Positions 9,540-18,527 of a stretch of DNA of 64,000 nucleotides are shown piece after piece. The stretch is from NCBI RefSeq assembly GCF_000263715.2, contig NZ_CM001514.1:5149674-5213673 (forward strand). Reading direction: 5' to 3'. The notes beneath the pieces are model-generated. The model was not told the DNA's origin. It did not search any database and saw only the letters and a program-made list of their open reading frames with translations. Source of the DNA: Pseudomonas synxantha BG33R. Lineage in GTDB: Bacteria > Pseudomonadota > Gammaproteobacteria > Pseudomonadales > Pseudomonadaceae. Every line of letters begins with the position of its first letter. The first letter of the stretch is position 1. A program made the position numbers and the translations under genes.

Positions 9540-9971
9540 TTATGCCTGCTTGAACGGCCGCTCCCCCAGCCGTTCCACCAGGCGCACCAGATAACCGTCC
9601 GGGTCTTGCACGATGAACTGGCGCTGCCCGGCCTCTACGTCGCCCGCGCGGTACCAGGCATCCTCGACGTTACGGAACAACGGGCGGCCGATCTCCGACA
9701 GGCGCCGCAAGATAGGCGCTACGGCAGGCACGTCGATTTGCAAGTTGATGCCACGCCCGAAAGGCTGCTGCAAGGGCGCGGTCAACCACTGCCCGGCGTG
9801 CGGCGCGTATTGTTCCAGCATGATTTGCGCACCGTGCAGGTCGAGGTAGGCAAAGCCTTCTTCAGCGCGCTGATAGGCGATGCCGAAACCCAACTGGTCA
9901 ACCCAGAATGCCAGGCTGACACCGAGGTGGGTAACGATGAGTTCTGGCACGAGGGGATTACGCTTAAACAT
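9540..9971 (-). CDS. VOC-fold protein, bleomycin-resistance-like
   Basis: 143 residues with the paired beta-alpha-beta-beta-beta units of the vicinal-oxygen-chelate superfamily: ELIVTHLGVSLAFWVDQLGF at the start and QFIVQDPDGYLVRL near the end. The combination resembles bleomycin-binding resistance proteins (ble type) that sequester the drug rather than the metal enzymes; the actual ligand is unknown. It ends 30 bases before the cytochrome c start on the same strand, but functional coupling is not obvious. Confidence 0.85.
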   Translation of the reverse strand: MFKRNPLVPELIVTHLGVSLAFWVDQLGFGIAYQRAEEGFAYLDLHGAQIMLEQYAPHAGQWLTAPLQQPFGRGINLQIDVPAVAPILRRLSEIGRPLFRNVEDAWYRAGDVEAGQRQFIVQDPDGYLVRLVERLGERPFKQA

Positions 9972-10151
9972 GGCATTCCTTGGACGTCGCAGTGGCGCTT
10001 ACCTTAAAGGATTATCGTGCTGACGGCGTGGGCCAAGACCACATACTGGAACCAGCCGAATGACCACCCATCGTTTAAAAAACATCCAATCGAACCTATA
10101 TACCCAACCCCCACTCCACCTTACTGAACCCCTGATGGTGGAGTAAGGATC

Positions 10152-10532
10152 ATGGTTCAGCCATCGATTTTAGTATTGGAAGACGACGAGATCATTCGGG
10201 CGTTAATGGTGGATGTGCTGGAGGATTTCGGTGCGGTGGTGACTTCATTCCCTTCGGCGGATGAAGGGATGATTTATCTGGAGCGGGGCGACGACCCTGT
10301 GGACTTGATTGTCAGTGATATTCAAATGCCCGGCCTGCTCAATGGCTACGACTTGAGCCGCGTAGTGGCTCATCGCTGGCCTGAGGTGCAGGTGGTGCTG
10401 ACTTCCGGCAATACGAAGATCGCCACTCAATTGGGCAGCTCGGTGCGGTTTCTGCCTAAACCATGGAGCACCGATCACTTGCTTGAGTGCGTGCAAACGG
10501 CATTGACCCAGCAGGGACCGCCCATGCATTGA
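10152..10532 (+). CDS. Single-domain response regulator (receiver)
   Basis: 126 residues forming only a CheY-like receiver: acidic pair DDE near the start (VLEDDEIIR), phospho-acceptor Asp in IVSDIQMPG, Thr/Ser in VLTSGN and Lys in FLPKPW. No output domain. It precedes the heme oxygenase and bacteriophytochrome kinase genes by about 195 bases on the same strand and is the natural candidate partner of that kinase (inference from position). Confidence 0.92.
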   Translation: MVQPSILVLEDDEIIRALMVDVLEDFGAVVTSFPSADEGMIYLERGDDPVDLIVSDIQMPGLLNGYDLSRVVAHRWPEVQVVLTSGNTKIATQLGSSVRFLPKPWSTDHLLECVQTALTQQGPPMH

Positions 10533-10726
10533 TAGCGTCGCGATATCATCCGGACCGAACTCGTGGCGTGCCGTGGGGTCATTTGGAATACAGGGAGCGA
10601 CTTTTCTGATCTACTGGTCAGCCTTTTCGCTTCTTGCGCTCAGCTGACGACAACGAGTTGTGTAGAATTGTCGCCCATTTTCATGCGTCATTCCTGGCCG
10701 ACAGGCCCACAGTTCGAGCTCATTGA

Positions 10727-11341
10727 ATGCACTCACAGGCCCATGACGTTGGTGCGCCATCCTTGCTGGAATCGTTGCGCACGGGCACCAGCCTGTTGCA
10801 TGTCGCGTTGGAAAAGCGCTTGCCGTTTTTTTCCGAACGCCTGGATGCCCAGTGGTATCGGCGATTGCTGCAGGCGTACTACGGTTTTTATCAACCCATG
10901 GAGGCGGCGCTGTACAACGGCGGCCTGATTCCAGATGGAATTGACATTGCATCACGTGTGAAAACGCCGACGCTGGTCAACGATCTGCGCGCCCTGGGCC
11001 TGGATAGTCACACCCTCGCTGCCCTTCCCCGCTGCACCCAACTCCCCGCGCTGGACACGCCTGCCGCTTGCCTCGGCGCCCTGTATGTACTGGAAGGCGC
11101 AACGCTCGGTGGCCAGGTATTACGCCGGGAAATGGCGTCACGCCTGGCGATCGAAGCCGACAACGGCGGTGCGTTTCTCGATGTCTACGGTGCCGAGACC
11201 GGCCGGCGCTGGAAAGACTTTCTCGACTACCTGGCTCATCAGCCACTGGATGCGAGCGCTCGAGCGCGCGCAGTGATGGCTGCCCGGTCCACTTTCAGCG
11301 GCTTTGAGCAATGGCTCGAACGCCAGGAGGTACTGCTATGA
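10727..11341 (+). CDS. bphO: Heme oxygenase producing biliverdin (BphO)
   Basis: 204 residues with the heme-ligand His25 in TSLLHVALEKRL and the distal GALYVLEGATLGGQV helix of bacterial heme oxygenases. It opens heme to biliverdin, the chromophore for bacteriophytochrome. Its stop codon overlaps the start of the phytochrome gene (ATGA), so chromophore and apoprotein are made together, as in the known bphO-bphP operons. Confidence 0.93.
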   Translation: MHSQAHDVGAPSLLESLRTGTSLLHVALEKRLPFFSERLDAQWYRRLLQAYYGFYQPMEAALYNGGLIPDGIDIASRVKTPTLVNDLRALGLDSHTLAALPRCTQLPALDTPAACLGALYVLEGATLGGQVLRREMASRLAIEADNGGAFLDVYGAETGRRWKDFLDYLAHQPLDASARARAVMAARSTFSGFEQWLERQEVLL

Positions 11342-13566
11342 AACCCGAAGATTTTGAAGAGCTGCTTGCCAACTGTGCCGACGAGCCCATCCGCTTCCCC
11401 GGGGCAATCCAGCCTCATGGCGTGTTGCTGACGCTGTCGGAGCCTGAGCTGAACATCATCCAGGTCAGTGCCAACGTCGGCACCTTGTTCGGCCACGCGC
11501 CCGAGGCCCTGTTGAATCAACCGTTGCATACGTTGATCGGCAGTGAACACGCCCAAGTGGTGCAGTCGATGGCCGAGCACAATACCTTTATCGACGCCCC
11601 ACCCCTGCATGTCACGCTCAACGGTGCTCAGTTCGAAGGTTTGTTGCATCGTCATCAGAACGTGCTGGTGTTGGAGTTCGAACCCCTGCTCACGGATTTC
11701 AAACCCCAGGTAAGCAATGGTCTCACCAGCAACCTGAGCAAAATGTTGCAACGCCTGCAATCAGCCAAGACTCTGCAAGCGCTGTACGCCATCAGCGTGG
11801 ATGAAATCCAGGCCATGACCGGTTATGACCGAGTGCTGATCTATCGCTTCGAAGACGAAGGCCATGGCCAGGTAATCGCTGAAGCCTCGGCGCCGGCCAT
11901 GGAGTTATTCAACGGCCTGTTCTTCCCCGCGTCCGACATCCCCGAACAAGCCCGTGAGCTGTATCGCACCAACTGGCTTCGGATCATCCCGAATGCGTCC
12001 TACGAACCCGTACCGCTATTGCCAAAATTGCGCCCGGACACCGGCCAACCGCTGGACCTGAGCTTCGCTACCCTGCGCAGCGTGTCGCCGATTCACTGCC
12101 AATACATGCAGAACATGGGCGTGTTGTCGTCCATGAGTATTTCGCTGATGAAGGGCGACAAACTCTGGGGCCTGATCAGCTGCGGCAACCGCGAGCCGCT
12201 GCTGGTGCCGAACGATCTGCGTATGACCTGCCAAACCATCGGTCAGGTGCTGTCGTTGCAGATCAGTGCCATGGAAGCCTTGGAGTTAAGCCGCCAGCGA
12301 GAGGAGAAAGTCGAAACCCTGGCGTTGCTCGATCGGGCGATGAAAGCCAGCGACGACAACGTGTTCGACAGCCTGGCCCACCACGGTAAAAAACTGATGG
12401 ACCTGACCTTGTCGGGCGGTGTGGCGATCATCGAAGACAAGCAGTTGCACCGTTACGGCAACTGCCCGGAACCAGCGCAAATCCGGGCGCTGCACAAGTG
12501 GCTGCAAACGCTGGGCCAGCCGGTATTTTCCAACCACAACCTGGCTTCGGTGTACCCACCGGCCGCCGAGTATCAGGCGGTGGCCAGTGGTGTACTCGCC
12601 ATGAGCCTGCCCAAGCCTGTGGATAACGGTGTGTTGTGGTTTCGCCCGGAAGTCAAAGAGAACATCAATTGGAGCGGTGACCCGAGCAAGCCGTTAAATC
12701 TGGAAAGCTCTGACACTGGCCTACGCCTTCGCCCACGCACGTCGTTTGAAATCTGGAAAGTGGAAATGGCCGGCATTTCCACCAAGTGGAGCCACGGCGA
12801 CCTGTTTGCCGCCAATGACCTGCGCCGCTCGGCCCTGGAAAATGATCTGGCCCGCCAGGTGCTGCGCGAACAACAAGCGGTGCGTGCCCGAGACGAGTTG
12901 GTCGCAGTGGTTTCCCACGACCTGCGCAACCCGATGACAGTCATTTCCATGCTCTGCGGCATGATGCAGAAAGCCTTCAGCTCCGACGGCCCACACACCT
13001 CACGGCGGATTTCCTCGGCCATCGACACCATGCAACAGGCCGCCGGGCGCATGAATGTGCTGCTGGAGGACTTGCTCGACACCTCGAAAATCGAAGCCGG
13101 ACGCTATGTGGTCAAGCCGGTTGCGCTGGACGTCAGCCAGATATTTGAAGAGGCATACTCGCTGCTGTCGCCACTGGCCTCGGAAAAAGGTATCGACCTG
13201 TCGTTCAACGCCGAGCCTGGCCTGCAGATCAGCGCCGACCCGGAGCGCTTGTTCCAAGTGCTGTCGAACCTGATCGGCAACGCCATCAAATTCACCCCCC
13301 GCCAGGGCAACATCGGTATCAGCGCCATGAGCAACGGCGAAGAGATCGTGTTTTCGGTACGCGATTCCGGTGAAGGCATTGCGCCGGATCATTTGCCCCA
13401 TGTGTTCGACCGCTATTGGACCCAGTCCGAGAACAATCCCACCGGCAGCGGGCTGGGGCTGTATATCACCCAGGGGATTGTCCAGGCCCATGGTGGTCGG
13501 ATCGAAGCCGACAGTGAATTGGGGCGCGGCAGTGAATTCAGGTTTACGGTGCCTAAGCCTGCTTGA
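11338..13566 (+). CDS. bphP: Bacteriophytochrome sensor histidine kinase
   Basis: 742 residues. PAS domain with the biliverdin-attaching Cys13 (LANCADEPIRFPGAIQPHG), GAF domain with FFPASDIPEQA, PHY domain with the tongue motif PRTSFEIW, then HisKA (phospho-His in VVSHDLRNP) and HATPase with N box NLIGNAIKF and DSGEGIAPD and GSGLGLYI. Such proteins sense red/far-red light and autophosphorylate. The start at 11338 is chosen because AGGAGG lies seven bases upstream and overlaps the bphO stop. The likely phospho-acceptor is the receiver gene at 10152. Confidence 0.96.
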   Translation: MKPEDFEELLANCADEPIRFPGAIQPHGVLLTLSEPELNIIQVSANVGTLFGHAPEALLNQPLHTLIGSEHAQVVQSMAEHNTFIDAPPLHVTLNGAQFEGLLHRHQNVLVLEFEPLLTDFKPQVSNGLTSNLSKMLQRLQSAKTLQALYAISVDEIQAMTGYDRVLIYRFEDEGHGQVIAEASAPAMELFNGLFFPASDIPEQARELYRTNWLRIIPNASYEPVPLLPKLRPDTGQPLDLSFATLRSVSPIHCQYMQNMGVLSSMSISLMKGDKLWGLISCGNREPLLVPNDLRMTCQTIGQVLSLQISAMEALELSRQREEKVETLALLDRAMKASDDNVFDSLAHHGKKLMDLTLSGGVAIIEDKQLHRYGNCPEPAQIRALHKWLQTLGQPVFSNHNLASVYPPAAEYQAVASGVLAMSLPKPVDNGVLWFRPEVKENINWSGDPSKPLNLESSDTGLRLRPRTSFEIWKVEMAGISTKWSHGDLFAANDLRRSALENDLARQVLREQQAVRARDELVAVVSHDLRNPMTVISMLCGMMQKAFSSDGPHTSRRISSAIDTMQQAAGRMNVLLEDLLDTSKIEAGRYVVKPVALDVSQIFEEAYSLLSPLASEKGIDLSFNAEPGLQISADPERLFQVLSNLIGNAIKFTPRQGNIGISAMSNGEEIVFSVRDSGEGIAPDHLPHVFDRYWTQSENNPTGSGLGLYITQGIVQAHGGRIEADSELGRGSEFRFTVPKPA

Positions 13567-13608
13567 GACACACCAAATTCCTACTAGCCAAACATATGGT
13601 TACCTATG

Positions 13609-13632
13609 GCCGGGAACGAAAAACCCGGCCAA
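13609..13632. other. Hairpin downstream of bphP
   Basis: GGCCGGG and CCCGGCC arms around an A-rich nine-base loop, 43 bases after the bphP stop. There is no T-run, so termination would be weak. It partly overlaps the Hrp-box-like promoter described at 13613, which must be weighed against that call. Confidence 0.5.
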
Positions 13633-13641
13633 CTCCACTCA
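13613..13641 (+). promoter_or_regulatory. Hrp-box-like promoter upstream of a 61-aa orphan gene
   Basis: GGAACG (13613-13618), 16-base spacer, CCACTCA (13635-13641). The HrpL-type ECF sigma consensus is GGAACC-N15/16-CCACNNA; only the sixth base differs. It lies 66 bases before the ATG at 13708. A second site of the same form, with the same G at position six, is at 46794. The first half also belongs to a hairpin, so this remains a prediction. Confidence 0.5.
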
Positions 13642-13707
13642 ATCAGTGCGCACTCAAAGGGAGTATTGATGCGACAACAGTCCTCCAATTGAGTAAGGGG
13701 TTTTACC

Positions 13708-13893
13708 ATGTTCATCGGCAATTCGTTTCACAGCTTCAGCTATAACGTCCAGCAAGGCTTAAAAGATAACCAGCCTCCAGCCAATCCCGCGCCAACTTCT
13801 TCGCCGCTTGACGGCCCCCCACAGGGGCAGGACACGCAACCAAAACCCAAAGATTCGGGTATGACCTCTCTCGGAGGAGGCAAACTGCTTTAA
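13708..13893 (+). CDS. Small Pro-rich hypothetical protein, 61 aa
   Basis: Not a family I know. The N-terminus is aromatic and polar (MFIGNSFHSFSYNVQQ), the middle is rich in Pro, Gln and Asp, and the C-terminus ends SLGGGKLL. AAGGGG seven bases before the ATG is a good ribosome site; a hairpin (13916-13940) follows the stop; an Hrp-box-like promoter precedes. There is no signal peptide or membrane span. Ser/Asn-rich N-termini are common in type III-secreted proteins, but that is only suggestive. The unit stands alone between bphP and the PhoD-like gene. Confidence 0.6.
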   Translation: MFIGNSFHSFSYNVQQGLKDNQPPANPAPTSSPLDGPPQGQDTQPKPKDSGMTSLGGGKLL

Positions 13894-13915
13894 ACCGTTA
13901 CGGGTCACCGGCAAC

Positions 13916-13940
13916 AAGTGCAGCGCACCGCGCTGCACTT
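13916..13940. terminator. Hairpin after the 61-aa gene
   Basis: Ten-base perfect arms AAGTGCAGCG (13916-13925) and CGCTGCACTT (13931-13940) with a five-base loop, 22 bases after the stop of the 61-residue gene. The following GCGTTAACA gives a poor T-run, so a weak or rho-aided terminator. Confidence 0.5.
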
Positions 13941-14009
13941 GCGTTAACAAAACACTCACATCCTCTGCGTTATCCTCTCCAGTCCCATTTGGTATGAGCT
14001 GCATTTTTC

Positions 14010-15911
14010 ATGCATCAACCCGACATCCTGCCTGCTGTCATCGCAGGTCCCCTGCTAAGGCGCCTTGAACCGCAGCGCCTGGTTATCTGGTTGGTGGGCA
14101 GTCGTGCCCTGCCACTGTGCTTGAGGCTGCAATTACCCCAGGGCGAGGCGCTGAATATCCCGCTCGATGCAACGCACTGCCAAATCGTGCCCGTCGGGCG
14201 CCATGCCGTTATCCACTTGATCGACGTAGAGCTGAGCGACGCTCTGCCTCAGGACGAGGTCATCGGTTACGACCTGATCGTCGACGGAATTGGTATTGCA
14301 CAATGGGCGCCGCACTTGCTGTATGCCGACGCCACAACGCCGAGCTTCGTGCTGCATAGCCGCATCAACCACTTGGTGCATGGCTCCTGCCGTAAACCCC
14401 ATCACCGTGCTGACGAAGGCTTGTTATGTGTCGATCGCCTGTTGGCGGAGGCCCGCACCCCGCTCGAACGCCCCGCCTTGCTGATGATGAGCGGCGACCA
14501 GGTCTACGCCGACGATGTCGCCGGGCCCATGCTGCGGGCCATCCATGCGCTGATCGCGCGCCTGGGCCTGTTCGACGAGTTACTGGAGGGCGCCGTGGTG
14601 GACGACAGCGTCAGCCTCTATGGGCATCGCGCCAGCTATTACCACCGAGCCGACCTGCTTCCGGCGCTGGACAGTAACGAGACCCTGCGCGAACGCTTTT
14701 TCGGCGGCGTGAAGAAGCCGATCTTCACCAGCAGCACCGCTGACAATCACCTGGTGACCTTCGCCGAAGTCATCGCGATGTACCTGCTGGTCTGGTCGCC
14801 CACCCCGTGGACGCTGATCACACCACAACCGCCGCAACTGAGCGCGCAAGAACAACTGCGTTATGCCCGCGAACAGGTCCAGATCGATCAATTCCGCACC
14901 GGCCTGCCGGGGGTAGCCCGAGTGTTCGCCCACCTGTCGACGCTGATGATCTTCGATGATCATGACATCACTGACGATTGGAACCTCAGCGCTCAGTGGG
15001 AGCAAACCGCCTACGGCCATCCCTTCTCCAAACGCATCATCGGCAATGCCTTGCTGGCGTACCTGTTATGCCAGGGCTGGGGCAACCAGCCCCAAGTGTT
15101 CGACGAGCTGCTGAGCCAGACCCAGGCACTGACTGGCCAGGCGCAGGGCAATCATCTGGAGGCTGCCGCCCAGGATGATCTGCTGGAGGCGCTGCTGAAA
15201 TTCCAGCAATGGCATTACGTTTTGCCCACCACCCCTGCCCTGGTGGTACTCGATACCCGTACTCGGCGCTGGCGCAGCGAATTTACCCTCAAGCAACCTT
15301 CCGGCCTGCTGGACTGGGAAGCCTTGAGCGAACTGCAACAGGAGCTGCTCGACCATCCGTCGGCCATTATCGTCTCGCCTGCGCCGATCTTTGGCGTCAA
15401 GCTGATCGAAACGGTGCAAAAGGTCTTCAGTTGGTGCGGCTTCCCACTGCTGGTGGACGCCGAAAACTGGATGGCTCATCGCGGCGCCGCCCAAGTGATC
15501 CTGAACATCTTCCGCCACTCGCGCACGCCCGGTAACTACGTGATCCTCTCCGGCGATGTGCATTACTCGTTCGTCTACCAGGTGCTGATCCGTCATCGCA
15601 ACGGCGGCCCGAGGATCTGGCAAATCACCAGCAGCGGCATCAAGAATGAGTTCCCACCGCGCTTGCTGGAATGGTTCGACCGTCTCAACCGCTGGCTGTA
15701 TTCCCCACGCTCGCCGCTCAACTGGTTTACCCGCCGCCGCACCATGCAGGTAGTCCCGTATATTCCGGAGCATGCCGAGGCGGGTGAGCGGCTGTGGAAT
15801 AGCGCGGGAATTGGCCAGGTGTTTTTCAATGAACAGGGCCAGCCGGATGAGATTTACCAACACAACGCGGATGGAAAGCCTCGCACAAAGATGCTGGTGC
15901 CCGAATCATAG
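14010..15911 (+). CDS. PhoD-like metallophosphatase, 633 aa
   Basis: The metal-binding motifs of the PhoD/purple acid phosphatase-like fold occur in order: HGSCRKPHH (about 130), SGDQVYADD (about 163), FDDHDITDDWN (about 315) and SGDVHYSF near 515. PhoD enzymes are phosphodiesterases or monoesterases. There is no N-terminal Tat or Sec signal, so unlike classic PhoD this one stays in the cytoplasm; the N-terminal 120 residues are a beta-rich extra domain. Substrate unknown. Stands alone, 100 bases after the small Pro-rich gene. Confidence 0.85.
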   Translation: MHQPDILPAVIAGPLLRRLEPQRLVIWLVGSRALPLCLRLQLPQGEALNIPLDATHCQIVPVGRHAVIHLIDVELSDALPQDEVIGYDLIVDGIGIAQWAPHLLYADATTPSFVLHSRINHLVHGSCRKPHHRADEGLLCVDRLLAEARTPLERPALLMMSGDQVYADDVAGPMLRAIHALIARLGLFDELLEGAVVDDSVSLYGHRASYYHRADLLPALDSNETLRERFFGGVKKPIFTSSTADNHLVTFAEVIAMYLLVWSPTPWTLITPQPPQLSAQEQLRYAREQVQIDQFRTGLPGVARVFAHLSTLMIFDDHDITDDWNLSAQWEQTAYGHPFSKRIIGNALLAYLLCQGWGNQPQVFDELLSQTQALTGQAQGNHLEAAAQDDLLEALLKFQQWHYVLPTTPALVVLDTRTRRWRSEFTLKQPSGLLDWEALSELQQELLDHPSAIIVSPAPIFGVKLIETVQKVFSWCGFPLLVDAENWMAHRGAAQVILNIFRHSRTPGNYVILSGDVHYSFVYQVLIRHRNGGPRIWQITSSGIKNEFPPRLLEWFDRLNRWLYSPRSPLNWFTRRRTMQVVPYIPEHAEAGERLWNSAGIGQVFFNEQGQPDEIYQHNADGKPRTKMLVPES

Positions 15912-16051
15912 CCAAACGCCACTATCCGAAAGCAGCACATCCGCCCTATTCAAACCGTGCAAGCCGCGAGGTAGAGTAGCGCCAGCCACGGAGTATCGGC
16001 GTCAACAATAATAACTGGCCCTAGAAGCCAGCCCTTGCAGGGAGCGCGCTG

Positions 16052-17065
16052 ATGGACGATACACCCGGCAACGAGCCACTACGCAATGACTTTTCCGAAC
16101 TCCACGCCGACCTGCTGCACGCCATCATGGAACTGGTCAGTGACGGGATCTGGGACTGGAACGCCAAGACTGGCTACGTCTACCGCAACCCCGGCTGGTA
16201 CGAAATGCTCGGTTATTCCCGAGACTCGCTGGAAAACAACGTGTTCACCTGGGAAAGCGTGATCCATAGCGAGGATTACCCGCGCGTGATGGCGTTGTTT
16301 GATGACTACATCAGTCAACGCTCGCCCCTTTACCGCGCCGAATACCGCTGCCGGAAAGAAGACGGCACTTATCTGTGGATCGAGGATCGTGGCTACATTA
16401 TTGCACGCAACCCCGACGGCTCAGTGGCGCGCATGGTGGGCGCGCACCGCGACATTCATACGCGTAAATGCTCCATTGAACGCCTGCAAAAACGCAACCA
16501 ATCCCTTGAAGCACTGGTGGCAGAACGTACCCTTGAGCTGTCGCGGGTCAATCAACAATTGCAGATACAGCTGGACGAAAATCGTTCCCTGGCCGAGCGC
16601 GACGCGCTGACGCGCATCGCCAACCGTTATCGCCTGGAAAAATGCCTGCTGGAAGAATGCGACCGCGCCGAGCGCTTTCGTGTGCCCCTGGCGCTGGTGG
16701 CGATGGACATCGATGACTTCAAGCCGGTCAATGACCGATACGGTCACGGCGTCGGTGATCAGACGCTGATAGGGGTGGCGGAGCGTCTGGAAAGCTGCGT
16801 ACGCACAACTGACCTGCTGGCTCGCTGGGGCGGCGATGAGTTCATGGTGGTGCTGCCTGCAAGCAACCTGGACACGGCGAAGGAATTGGCCGAAAGGATT
16901 CGCCGTGCAATCAAACAGTCACCTATCGTCAACGAGCTCAACGTCACCCTGAGCCTGGGGATTGTAGAGCGGCGCATGGGTGAGTCCCCTGCCGCGCTGG
17001 TGGCGAGGGCTGATCGAGCGCTATATCGGTCCAAGGCGGCGGGCAAAGATGGGGTGTCGGATTAA
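16052..17065 (+). CDS. PAS-GGDEF diguanylate cyclase
   Basis: 337 residues, soluble. A PAS fold (about 20-135; GIWDWNAKTGYVYRNPGWYEMLGY) with PAC end (VGAHRDIHTRK), a coiled linker rich in Gln/Glu (about 140-180), then a GGDEF domain (about 180-335) with intact WGGDEF catalytic loop. RTTD five residues before it is the inhibitory I-site, so product feedback is likely. It makes cyclic di-GMP in response to a signal sensed by the PAS domain. No transmembrane segment. Confidence 0.94.
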   Translation: MDDTPGNEPLRNDFSELHADLLHAIMELVSDGIWDWNAKTGYVYRNPGWYEMLGYSRDSLENNVFTWESVIHSEDYPRVMALFDDYISQRSPLYRAEYRCRKEDGTYLWIEDRGYIIARNPDGSVARMVGAHRDIHTRKCSIERLQKRNQSLEALVAERTLELSRVNQQLQIQLDENRSLAERDALTRIANRYRLEKCLLEECDRAERFRVPLALVAMDIDDFKPVNDRYGHGVGDQTLIGVAERLESCVRTTDLLARWGGDEFMVVLPASNLDTAKELAERIRRAIKQSPIVNELNVTLSLGIVERRMGESPAALVARADRALYRSKAAGKDGVSD

Positions 17066-17179
17066 TGCAGATAAGCGCTCCTTCCGATTTGGAATGACCC
17101 GGCGACTTTATTTCGTTTGCGACAAGGCCCGGTGCGCGGCTTAGATAAACCACGCCCAGCCTTGTCGAGTAAGCGATTC

Positions 17180-18433
17180 ATGAGCCACGCCAGCATCAGC
17201 CAATCGATTTCCATCGTCCATCCCATCAGCCTCAGCCACGGTAAAAACGCTGAGGTGTGGGACACCGCGGGCAAACGCTACATCGATTTTGTCGGCGGTA
17301 TCGGCGTACTCAACCTGGGCCATTGCCATCCGGGCGTAGTGGCGGCGATTCGCGAGCAAGCAACCAGGCTTACCCACTACGCATTCAACGCCGCACCGCA
17401 TACGCCCTACATCGAGTTGATGCAACGCCTGACGGCGTTTATCCCGGTGCACTACCCGGTCAGCGGCATGCTCACCAACAGTGGCGCGGAAGCGGCGGAA
17501 AATGCGTTGAAGATCGTCCGCGGCGCCACCGGGCGAACGGCGGTGATCGCCTTTGATGGAGCCTTCCACGGCCGAACCCTGGCGACCCTCAACCTCAATG
17601 GCAAGGTGGCGCCCTACAAGCAGAAGGTCGGCGTACTGCCTGGCCCGGTGTATCACCTGCCGTACCCCAGTGCCGATAACGGCGTGACATGCGCCGAAGC
17701 GCTGAAGGCGATGGACCGTCTGTTCAGCGTGGAAATCGACGTAAACGATGTGGCCTGTTTCATCATCGAGCCGGTGCAGGGCGAAGCCGGTTTCCTCGCC
17801 CTTGATATCGAGTTCGCCCAAGCCCTGCGGCGCTTTTGCGACGAGCACAACATCCTGCTGATTGTCGATGAGGTCCAGTCCGGCTTTGGTCGCACGGGGC
17901 AGCGCTTTGCCTTTTCGCGCCTGGGCATCGAACCGGATCTGTTGCTGCTCGGCAAAAGCATCGCTGGCGGCGTGCCGTTGGGTGCTGTGGTGGGGCGCAA
18001 GGCGCTGATGGACAACCTGCCCAAGGGCGGCCTCGGCGGCACCTACTCCGGCAACCCCATCGCCTGCGCGGCGGCGCTGGCTACCCTTGAGGCGATGACC
18101 GATGAACACCTGCAAGCTTGGGGGGCACAGCAGGAGGCGGCCATTGTCAGACGCCATGAAAGCTGGCGCTCACAACAACTGTCGCCCTACCTGGGCCGCC
18201 TCACCGGCGTCGGCGCCATGCGTGGTATTGAACTGGTGAATGTCGATGGCACTCCGGCCTCCAGGCAACTCACTCAGTTGCTGGGCCTGGCGCGAGACGC
18301 CGGCTTGCTGCTGATGCCCAGCGGCAAGTCGCGGCACATTGTGCGCTTGCTGGCACCGTTGACCATCGAGCCTTGGGTGCTGGAGGAAGGCCTGGATATT
18401 CTCCAGGCGTGCTTCGCGCAACTGGATCAATAG
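17180..18433 (+). CDS. Class III PLP aminotransferase, 2-aminoadipate/GABA type
   Basis: 417 residues with the class III fold: SNSGAEAAENALK-like motif (LTNSGAEAAENALKI), AFHGRTLATL, IIEPVQGEAGF, LIVDEVQSGFGRTG and the PLP lysine in LLLGKSIAGG. Length and motifs fit GabT-like enzymes; the whole sequence strongly recalls the Pseudomonas 2-aminoadipate transaminase of D-lysine catabolism (from memory, not searched). Start at 17180 (MSHASISQ) is the family-like one; the longer frame adds an unlikely basic leader. No neighbour fixes the pathway. Confidence 0.85.
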   Translation: MSHASISQSISIVHPISLSHGKNAEVWDTAGKRYIDFVGGIGVLNLGHCHPGVVAAIREQATRLTHYAFNAAPHTPYIELMQRLTAFIPVHYPVSGMLTNSGAEAAENALKIVRGATGRTAVIAFDGAFHGRTLATLNLNGKVAPYKQKVGVLPGPVYHLPYPSADNGVTCAEALKAMDRLFSVEIDVNDVACFIIEPVQGEAGFLALDIEFAQALRRFCDEHNILLIVDEVQSGFGRTGQRFAFSRLGIEPDLLLLGKSIAGGVPLGAVVGRKALMDNLPKGGLGGTYSGNPIACAAALATLEAMTDEHLQAWGAQQEAAIVRRHESWRSQQLSPYLGRLTGVGAMRGIELVNVDGTPASRQLTQLLGLARDAGLLLMPSGKSRHIVRLLAPLTIEPWVLEEGLDILQACFAQLDQ

Positions 18434-18527
18434 CGTCACCTGCCCGAACCTGTCTTGACCTGATCCCCCACCCCGCCGAAAATGCCCGACGTTTTTGTCT
18501 CCCCGTTTACTACGCAGTGAAATTTTA

